NCBI GenBank assembly: GCA_015852425.1
Contig: JAAAIG010000378.1
Span: 1-10,501 of the forward strand
DNA: 10,501 bases
Direction: 5' to 3'
From: Gryganskiella cystojenkinii
Taxonomy: Eukaryota; Mortierellomycota; Mortierellomycetes; Mortierellales; Mortierellaceae
A program made the translations under genes and the position numbers. Position 1 is the stretch's first letter. Every line of letters starts with the position of its first letter. The notes under the pieces were generated by a model. It ran no database searches. It was not told where the DNA came from and was given only the letters and a program-made list of their open reading frames with translations. Of the stretch, positions 1 to 6,880 are shown piece by piece.

Positions 1-96
1 TGGGCGCAATCAGGATGGAGAGTGGTGATCTTTTTCAACGTCATCTGGATCCTCATCTATTTCTCGACGTGGACCACCACATTCGTAGAAAATTGA
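1..96 (+). CDS. 3' end of an upstream gene, probable membrane protein (partial)
   Basis: Frame 1 is open from the window edge and stops at TGA 94-96. It encodes 31 residues ending ...TTTFVEN. Residues 8-21 (VVIFFNVIWILIYF) are almost wholly hydrophobic and would make one membrane helix, flanked by Gly-Trp-Arg before it and a polar tail after it. That fits the last helix and short tail of a multi-pass transporter or another integral membrane protein, but the fragment is too short to name a family. The next gene's CT-rich leader starts about 100 bases downstream on the same strand, consistent with a gene end here. The part to the left is outside the window. Chance openness of 31 codons is possible, so confidence is limited. 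Confidence 0.42.
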   Translation, partial: WAQSGWRVVIFFNVIWILIYFSTWTTTFVEN

Positions 97-315
97 TAGT
101 TTATCTCCATATTCATACCCCATCATAAAAACGCCACATAATAATGATAACGAACACTTTGGATGAAATCAGCAATAAAAGCACAGAGTGTGCTAGTGCC
201 TCTCTTCTTTCCACTCTCTTCGCGCTTTTTTTTTCTCCTCCCTCCCCCTTCTTTGACAATTTTACAGACCCCTTCAAAGACGCAAAGGAGCTCGTTTTCT
301 TTTATCATATCAACC
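97..315 (+). promoter_or_regulatory. Intergenic region and CT-rich leader before the pseudo-helicase gene
   Basis: The first part is AT-rich and carries likely 3' end signals of the upstream gene (ATAATAAT near 138-145, CATAAAAA near 124). From about 199 to 265 the plus strand is strongly pyrimidine-rich, including a run of nine T at 228-236. Such tracts commonly precede start codons in fungal genes. No clear TATA box is seen. The tract ends about 50 bases before the preferred ATG at 316. Confidence 0.5.
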
Positions 316-2645
316 ATGTCTAGCTCTCTCACCAACAACAGCCCCCAGTCGGAGCAGACCGACAACGCAGAAAATGACAACGGTGGTATTACTACTCCTC
401 CCATGACTCGAGGAAGGGCTACTGCAAAAATAAGAGATGCTCACCAGGCCGGAAGGGAGTCTCACACGAAGGAGACCACAACGATTCATGTCAAAGAGAC
501 TCTCACTCACAACAGTGGCAACAGCGACCGTCCTCACACCTCGTCCTTGATCAAGGCTGATCAGCAACAACAGGTTGCGGATACTGTCATTAATATGACA
601 CGTGGTGGCGGAACCGGTGCCGAAGTCGAGGTGACATCCTCGTTTTCTTCCCCTGCCTCCCGCACGGTCCCTGCTGTTTGTGCCACTCCGACGATGACGA
701 CGACAAAGTCACTCGACTCCGAATTTGTCTCGCTCAAACAGAGTGTGCACAAGGTCATCGCGACCATGGAGCGATTCGAGAAGCTTTTTCTTGCCGACAA
801 GAACGTGACCACTATCGCGGGTACCACAGCTGATAACAGTACCCACATCAAACGCGAGAGCGGTGCTGAGGAGAACGGTCCCGAGAATCAGGTTCAGGGT
901 CAGGGAACCAGCAACGCCCCTCGTCATCGGGGTACTTTTTTGCGCAACAACCGTGGCAACGCCCGAGGAGGTCGTCGCTTCTTTCCGCGAGCGCCATTCC
1001 GTACCCGAAACCCGTTGAATCTCAAGGTAAAAAAAAAGCCTGTTAAAAAATAACACCTCTGGAACGCATACTGATAAGCTTCTGTGATACTTTGTAGGTT
1101 CTCGAGCCTGTCGGTTTGGAGCCCATAGACTGTCTTGGACAGTTGGAGCTCAAGGGAGCCACCTTGAGATGTCTTGAGCACTATGGGTAAGAGTGGCTGC
1201 TGCCTGTCCTCTACCTTACAGTTGATGTTGCCTAGCGGCCTCTAGGGCTAACTTTAACTACCCGTCGTTGTTCATTTTACTTGCAGCGTTACCGGCAACG
1301 GTGATCTGGAGAAGAATGTCTTGAAACCTCTTATCGAGGGTGAGTTTCCTCTTGTTTTCTGTTACATACAATCCCCAGCAACAAAATCTAATGCAGGCGC
1401 ATTCTATGGGTACTGATCCCTGTCTTCTGTGGCATCCTCTCAAAAACAGGCTCCGACACGATCATGCAAGTCCGTGGGCAGCGACTTGACGAGTACGCCA
1501 TATATGCGGTGATTGACATGCTCGACGGTGCTTCGATTGAGGGTCAGGTCGTGATCCTCTTGACCCAAAGGGACAAGCTCAGCACAAAGACCTTTGTGAG
1601 TTCGCTCCAGAAGATGATTGAGATCACGGAGGTACCCGTGGACGTGTTTCCGATCCAACGCATGAACGATATCTGGAACCATCCCTCGGCAAAGTTAGCC
1701 CCTGCTCGACCCTCAATCGTGATCTGCGCACCCGAGCTCTATCCTCGACTGATCCAGGAGTCCTTTATCCGGATCAAAGATGTTCGTATCCTGATGGTCT
1801 ACGAGGCTGAGTTTGTGATGCGTGGCTCAAAGATCGAAGAATACATCACGAAGCCGTTGCATGACCTTCAGGAGTGTCAAGTCATTTTGGCCTGTCGTGT
1901 CGGTACCGAAGAAGTTGCGAAGGCTGCCGAAATGTTGGACTTTGATGACCATCGAGTGATCTTTAGTCAGGATTATGTCAACCTGAAGAGCGCACGTCAT
2001 TTATACTTCAAGGACGACGCAGTGTTACTCGAGGGTTTGTTGAAGCGAACGGTCGAGCTGAGCAAAGAGTTCTTGGTCGTAGTCGTCTGTCATGACCAGG
2101 GCGAGACCAACCGTATCCGAGAGAAGGTCGAGAAGGAGACTGAAGTGGTATTCTTTTTTTTTGCTTTTGCTCTGCGATCCGATTTACCGATATCTTGTCA
2201 AGTCTGAACTGTATGACATGCGCTAACCAGGGTGACCTCGTATTACTAGCTCACGATCGCCAAGGTGGCCGAGAACGCGGGTCTGATCTCTGGACTGTTG
2301 GTGACGCCCCAGACCGTGAGCAGTATCCTTCATGGTCGCCCTCACACTGCCACCCGCTTGATTCTGAACCTCTCAGGCCAGTCCCTTGTCCCACTGATGT
2401 ACTTCGAGTTGTAAGTTAACCTAGACTTTGTTTGTTAGCTGCAATCGTTTTCTCATGTGAGGCCGGGGGATGGGGTTTTTTTTCTGACCACTCTGTTTCT
2501 TTCTGTAACTCATAGGTTGGCCTCGTACATGGATGTCGGTCAGCCCTGCACGGTTATCTCCAGCATTCGAGCTGGTCAGGTCTTAAGCCACCTGGAGCCT
2601 CTTGACTTGTTGGAGATTACGACCTCGTCAGAGCACACTCTTTGA
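316..2645 (+). CDS. RG-rich protein with degenerate DEAD-box helicase fold (pseudo-helicase)
   Basis: Six exons: 316-1026, 1098-1186, 1287-1339, 1450-2147, 2250-2410, 2516-2645. They give 613 residues with no internal stop. All five introns are GT-AG and their phases match. Residues 1-202 are low in complexity (Ser, Thr, Asn, Gln) with one likely helix near 140-160. Residues 203-237 are rich in Arg-Gly and Arg-Phe, as in RNA-binding RGG tails. From about 238 the order and spacing follow eIF4A-like DEAD-box proteins, but key residues are gone. The Walker A position reads VRGQRLDE (292-299), with Asp298 where the lysine should be. DEAD is YEAE (402-405). SAT is CRV (433-435). The motif Ib position keeps only the Pro of TPGR (378-381). 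The HRIGR arginines are missing. ATP hydrolysis is therefore very unlikely; RNA or protein binding is a guess. ATG 316 is chosen because the in-frame ATG 163 would translate the CT-rich leader. I recognise no named orthologue. Confidence 0.8.
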
Positions 2646-2990
2646 AAAGAGAAAAAAACTCACTCCCACCCAAGAGTTCCTGAAAGAGTCGCAGCTACTT
2701 TTTTCTTCTTTTTTCTTTCCTCTTTTCTGGATACAGCAGACCCTTGCGACTTTTCTTTTTCTTTTTCTTTGCGCAAACCACTCTCATTTCACATGCACAA
2801 TACCGGAAAGGGCAACTTGCATACTTTGGCTGCATTTTAGCCGTCAACAAAAAAATACTCCAACAAGATACATCCCCGTGATCACAAATAAAAATGCTGG
2901 CTTTCTAACAATAGTGGATGCCAAGGTTCCTTTCTTCCTCTCATTCTCTTCAAAGACACATTACATCATCAAGCACACGATAACTGGACT
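2646..2990 (+). promoter_or_regulatory. Intergenic: 3' UTR of pseudo-helicase gene and promoter of SNF8
   Basis: There is no gene in these 345 bases. Two pyrimidine-rich blocks (about 2698-2730 and 2750-2772, with repeated TTTCTTTTTC) are typical of fungal core promoters. An AATAAA at 2887-2892 could be a poly(A) signal, but it lies 3' of those pyrimidine blocks and only about 100 bases before the SNF8 start codon, so the boundary between the two transcripts cannot be placed by eye. A 130-codon open frame here (2602-2994) is a low-complexity chance frame. Confidence 0.5.
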
Positions 2991-4386
2991 ATGAACAGGA
3001 GACGACAAATTGGAGGGCGAGCCTATGCCGAGCGTCTACAGGCGACCAATGCAAGTGACCCATCCCTCAGAATATGAACATGCACCTCAATGGACTGGGC
3101 GAAGCCAAACGTGGCAGAAGCACTGGCATGAGGCAGGGACCCTGTTGTCCAATGCACCTTCGTTCTCAACGATACATCTTCTTCTTCTTGTTCCGTTGTT
3201 CTTTACTCTCTTAACAGGAAACGTACCAACGCGTGGGTCAGACGATTTCAGAGAATCAGATGGAGCAATTAAAACAGCAAATGGAAACCTTTCGCGCGAA
3301 CCTCGAATCCTTTGCCCGTGTCCACCGCAAGGATATCCAGAAGGATCCCATCTTTCGTATGCATTTCCAAAAGATGTGCGGTAACATTGGTGTTGATCCT
3401 CTCGCTTGTAAGTCCCTGGATTCATTGTTCAGCGGAACAAAAGGGTTCATCACCATGTTGATCAGCACCAAGTACTGATGTTTCCCCGTTCTCTCTTCAT
3501 TAGCAAGTAAAGGGTACTGGGGGGAATTGCTCGGTGTTGGTGACTTTTATTACGAATTGGGGATCCAGATCATCGATGTGTGTCTCTCGACCAGGGCCTT
3601 GAACGGTGGCTTGATGGAACTCTCTGAAGTCAAACGGCGCGTCGAACGGATGCGAGGCGTCCGGAATCCGTCTACAAAAGCTACTAGCAACAATATCAGC
3701 AGATGGGCCGCAGCGACAACCATGATGAACAACAGCAACAGTAACAAAGACATAAGTATGGAGATTACAGAGGACGATGTCCTTCGATCCGTCAAAACGT
3801 TGGCTCCGTTAGGGAGTGGGTTCCAAGTTTTGCAGATCGGAGAAAAGAAAATGATTAGTTCTGTTCCAAGGGAATTGAATCGGGATCAGTCTGTTATCCT
3901 GGGACTCGTTCAGGTAAGAGAAGGGAGGTTTAACGATTGACGTGGCGATGGCATAGGAGGACTCTTATTTTTTGATCAGGTAATTGCCTATTTCTCGTAA
4001 GGTGTAGGATTATTTAATAACATGTTTTATTGGCGTTCTTTTTTTTGGATAGAAAACAAATGGACATGTCAATGTCAATGTCGTACGCGAGAAGCTCGGA
4101 TGGGAAACTGGACGGACGACCACTGCACTGGTAAACCGACTCGACCTTGACCTTATGATCGAAGAGGAGGAGGAGGTAGGGGGAGAGGTAATACATGAAG
4201 AAGGAATGCAAACTAACCCCTGTGGATTTTTTGTTTTAATTGACTTTGTCCTTGTAGAACACACTCTTGGAGGATAGTCTAATGTGGATCGATCAGCAAG
4301 CGGAACCATATGAGTACTGGGTACCTGGGTTCTTTGAACCAGAAGAAGATGATATCTACGCCACAGCAGTAGCAGCATCAACTTGA
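2991..4386 (+). CDS. SNF8: ESCRT-II subunit SNF8 / VPS22 (EAP30 family)
   Basis: Exons are 2991-3050, 3218-3407, 3504-3913, 4053-4187 and 4258-4386, giving 307 residues. The product pairs with Vps36 and two copies of Vps25 to form ESCRT-II, which acts on endosomes in sorting ubiquitinated membrane proteins into multivesicular bodies. The start MNRRR matches the family's conserved MxRRG opening. Residues 21-80 form the N-terminal helical hairpin. Family hallmarks follow: GVDPLA (78-83), KGYWGELLGVGDFYYELG (86-103), NGGL (117-120), a first winged-helix domain ending ISSVPREL (201-208), and a second winged helix from NGHVNV (223-228) through WET (237-239) to YWVPGFF (285-291). It is longer than the human protein (about 258 residues) because of an Asn/Ser-rich insert at about 136-168, an acidic run EEEEE (257-261) and an acidic tail. 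The first intron is GC-AG. The gene is tail to tail with POS5. Confidence 0.93.
3051..3217 (+). other. GC-AG intron (first intron of SNF8)
   Basis: The donor is GCAAGT at 3051 and the acceptor is AACAG ending at 3217. Removing these 167 bases joins codon 20 to codon 21 in phase 0. The junction reads LQATN|ETYQR, which lines up without a gap against the family's N-terminal helix. The unspliced frame stops at about 3075. The only nearby GT donor (GTGACC at 3055) leaves the wrong phase for the acceptor. GC donors with an otherwise perfect CAAGT context are a known minority class of spliceosomal introns. Confidence 0.82.
3914..4052 (+). other. SNF8 intron 3, possibly two abutting introns
   Basis: The outer donor GTAAGA (3914) and acceptor GATAG (ends 4052) give a phase-0 join, LGLVQ|KTNGH, as the family requires. 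Inside, at 3979/3980, a T-rich tract ends in TCAG and is followed at once by GTAATT, a combined acceptor and donor. Removing 3914-3979 (66 nt) and then 3980-4052 (73 nt) gives the same mRNA. Each half has a possible branch site (TTAAC or TTGAC in the first, ATAAC in the second). Confidence 0.5.
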
Positions 4387-4483
4387 ACTCGGACTAAAAA
4401 GAAATACAATAACAAGCATATACCATCTACAAAAAAAAAAACTTGGATATGGAAAAAAAAATGAATTGTCGAGAGTTCAGCGT
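4387..4483. terminator. Convergent 3' ends of SNF8 and POS5
   Basis: Only 97 bases separate the SNF8 stop (4384-4386, plus) and the POS5 stop (4486-4484, minus). The stretch is AT-rich, with a run of eleven A at 4431-4441 and nine A at 4453-4461. Plus-strand AATACAATAA near 4405 could signal SNF8 polyadenylation. On the minus strand AATAAA at 4488-4483 overlaps the POS5 stop codon. The two 3' UTRs probably overlap. Confidence 0.5.
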
Positions 4484-6642
4484 TTATTCGGACATGTAAT
4501 GGCTCATGGTCTGCTTGTTATCAAATCCTTGGTTCCATTTCAGAAGGTCGTTGATATCCTTGATCCAATCTTCGCCAGCATGGACTCGGTTGACACAGGG
4601 CATCGGGAACGGTGACATGCAGACCTGCAGGAATTCTCCCTTGTCCAAGAAAAAGGTCTCTTTGCCGTCCAACGAGACCTCCGCAGGACCTCTAGACTTT
4701 GCTCCGATCTGTGAATATTGCATAATAACTTTTCGAGTGAGTATGCTTGTTTTCTGTTGACAAGGCAAGGTCAACAGTTCGAGAATCAGGGTCAAATAGC
4801 ACAAGGGATGGTTTCGTTTTTACCTTCAGCTGAATCGTGGCATTAGGAGGCAACAGTACGGGTCGGAAGGACAAGGATCTGGGACAAATCGGTGTCAACA
4901 ACAATGACTGGATTGAAGGATGAACGATCGACCCACCTGCGGAGAGCGAATACGCGGTCGATCCCGTAGGTGAAGCGACAATTAACCCGTCCGCCACAGC
5001 TTCTGTGATCAAGTGTCCATCGACGAAACAGCCAATCGAGGTCAAGTGAGGGTATCGTCCACGATGCAGATTGACTTCGTTCATGACTGTGAGATCATTG
5101 ATTCGTCCAGACCCATCCTTGGCCTGGAGTCGTCGACCGTCCGCTCCATGAAGTGTACATTTCAATCGCATACGGAGTAAAAGTGAGGCTTGTCTGTTCT
5201 CCATGAGCTTTTGGATCGCGTTCTTGTAGTGATTGATGTCTATGTCGGGAAAACCGGAGTAGGGAGAAGAGCGCGTATGCCGCGTATGCATAATGAGAAT
5301 CAAATGATACAAGTGCGTCACGTATGAGGGAGTACTAGGAGAGATGAACTGACTTACGATATGGCAGAAGAAAGCCGAGAGTGCCCATGGAAAAGGATAT
5401 TACTGGGGGTACCGCAGAGTTGAAGAGCGAAGAGGTATGAAGAATCGTGCCATCGCCTCCGAGTGTGATGACCAAATCTGTGACCCTGGTATATTCATCG
5501 CGTTTCCCATCTACCATATTGCATCAGAAATCAAGTCAGGTTAGAACATCGCGCGGAATTTTTCTTATCCCTTCACCAAAAACAACAAAGCTCCAAACCT
5601 CCGCTCGCATTCAGGCTACTGTACCAGGGATGACATAGGCGAATGGCAGTTCCTTCCTGAATTCGTCCGCTACATCCGGTTCGACCACAATGTTTGCTTC
5701 CGGGTATGTGTCGTGGATCCAGCTAACAAATATGGTGGGGAAGAGTAATGAGGTTAGATTGACTGAAATTAGCCTCCGTGGAGAAGTGACATCTTGCTAA
5801 AACTTACGTTGCTACTTCAATCAATGCCTTATCGGTCTTCTCGTCAAAGGGCTTTTTGATAATCAAGATCGTCCCTGGACCCCCTTCCTCCCACTGCAAC
5901 TTGTAGTTTCCTCTAAAGTAAGCGGATTCGAAAAAAAGTAAGTGAATGAGTAACCATAGTGGAAAGCGATCAAAAAAAAAAGAGAAGAAATGGGATAAAA
6001 AAAGAACATGTGTGTGCATACCCATAAGTTGTTCCAAAAGATTGTCTGATCTCTCTACTGGCCGCCTTCGAAGTCTCTGGCGCAAGATCCTTCGGAAAGA
6101 CGCCTAGGTCCGCATATAAGATAATGAAGAACATCGACGAGTGAGTCGGGGTTTCTTATCAATGAGTCATCTGCCGATAGGTACCAATATAGTTTAGTGG
6201 CTCTACCTGGAGTATCCAAGACCATCTTGACCTTAGTCGGCAACTCGCTTGTATGTCGACGATTGCCACCCGAGAGACCGCTTCCTCTTCCGCCTTCAGA
6301 TCCAGGAACGTGTATCGCCGAGTTTATAGTTTTATCTTCCAAACGTGTTACTGACGAGGCTGTAAATCCCCTGGTTCCCTGATTTTGTTGTTGGTGATAC
6401 TGACTGCATGAGGGCAATATGGCTCTCTTTGATCCTGTTTGATCTACGAGGGGTCCCATAGCGCGACCAAAGATACGCGTGTGACTGCAGAACTGCTGCG
6501 TTCGGGGTCGGAATGTCCGCTCAACATGGAGAATGGTCCTTTGTTGACGTGATTGTTGGTGAATGAATGCTCCTGAAATTACTTGACTTGAGCTCTGGAG
6601 GATGCGGGTGACCATGGCCCGAGGTTGGCGATGGAGAGGCAT
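4484..6642 (-). CDS. POS5: Mitochondrial NAD(H) kinase, POS5 type
   Basis: The exons, in transcript order, are 6642-6207, 6103-6022, 5912-5808, 5722-5625, 5510-5358, 5239-4824 and 4708-4484, giving 504 residues. The enzyme phosphorylates NAD(H) with ATP to NADP(H). The ATP/polyphosphate motif GGDGT is at 258-262 with Asp260 as the expected catalytic base. GTLGFLLPY is at 283-291, MNE at 344-346 and [13 protein letters not shown] at 383-395, followed by [12 protein letters not shown] (407-418). The C-terminus [16 protein letters not shown] resembles yeast Pos5 more than Utr1 as I recall them. The first 40 residues contain five Arg and no acidic residue, and the leader up to about 135 is Ser/Gln/Arg-rich, so matrix import is likely. 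ATG 6642 (context ACCAATG) is preferred; a second in-frame ATG is at 6615. All six introns are GT-AG and phase-consistent. It diverges from TRM6. Confidence 0.92.
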
Positions 6643-6880
6643 TGGTGACGGTGTCGACAAAAGTAAAGAAACTGAAGGTGCCGTTTCCTATCCCTCCCTT
6701 TACGACAATCTTCAGGAGAAGATAATTGCACGTGACAGATTCTTTAAGAACAGTCACGCACTCAAACAAAGAGTTTTTTTCTTTTTTTTTGGCGGTGGAA
6801 GGCGATGCATTGGTAGACTCAAAAAGCTTGCTTCGTTGCATCTCCTACCAACCATCGATCCGTCGCATCTTTATACACCA
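6643..6880. promoter_or_regulatory. Shared divergent promoter of POS5 and TRM6
   Basis: The 238 bases between the two start codons must hold both 5' UTRs and both promoters. A palindromic E-box CACGTG sits at 6729-6734. Read on the minus strand it extends to GTCACGTG, matching the RTCACRTG consensus of Cbf1-like basic helix-loop-helix factors. A broken T run follows (6774-6790), which could exclude nucleosomes. A TTTATACA near 6870 lies just before the TRM6 ATG. Factor binding is inference from motif alone. Confidence 0.55.

Noticed and set aside
163..315. In-frame upstream ATG at 163 that would add 51 residues to the pseudo-helicase
   Set aside because: The added part is translated CT-rich leader (Phe/Leu/Ser/Pro runs) and looks like untranslated sequence; ATG 316 has context CAACC and starts a normal low-complexity N-terminus. 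It is possible but less likely.
709..1056. Minus-strand open frame opposite the RG-rich exon
   Set aside because: It is a shadow of the plus-strand gene, has no recognisable motif, and lies over a well-supported exon.
1391..1396. Alternative acceptor (ATGCAG) in intron 3 of the pseudo-helicase gene
   Set aside because: Using it gives an in-frame stop within a few codons (TGA about 1413) and breaks the helicase-like alignment; the acceptor at 1449 keeps frame and similarity.
2230..2419. Acceptor at 2230 and the reading frame 2195-2419
   Set aside because: It shifts frame, loses the hydrophobic strand pattern of the second lobe and stops at 2419; the acceptor at 2249 gives LTIAKVAEN and joins cleanly to the last exon.
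3055..3060. GTGACC as a GT donor for SNF8 intron 1
   Set aside because: It leaves one extra base, out of phase with the acceptor at 3217; the GC donor at 3051 is exact in phase and alignment.
4065..4083. AATGTC tandem hexamers
   Set aside because: They are just the codons for Val-Asn-Val-Asn-Val in SNF8 exon 4; three units, no sign of an expanding repeat.
5660..5690. GGTTCGA-like tRNA B-box sequence near 5679
   Set aside because: It lies inside a POS5 exon, with no matching A box or cloverleaf around it.
6774..6790. T run as a possible RNA polymerase III terminator
   Set aside because: No polymerase III gene lies upstream; similar T and A runs occur in many spacers and introns of this window.
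6602..6880. Open frame reading from 6602 straight into the TRM6 start, a possible N-terminal extension
   Set aside because: It runs antisense to POS5 exon 1 and across the shared promoter, includes translated T runs (Phe-rich), and lacks family similarity; ATG 6881 has a good context and fits Trm6.
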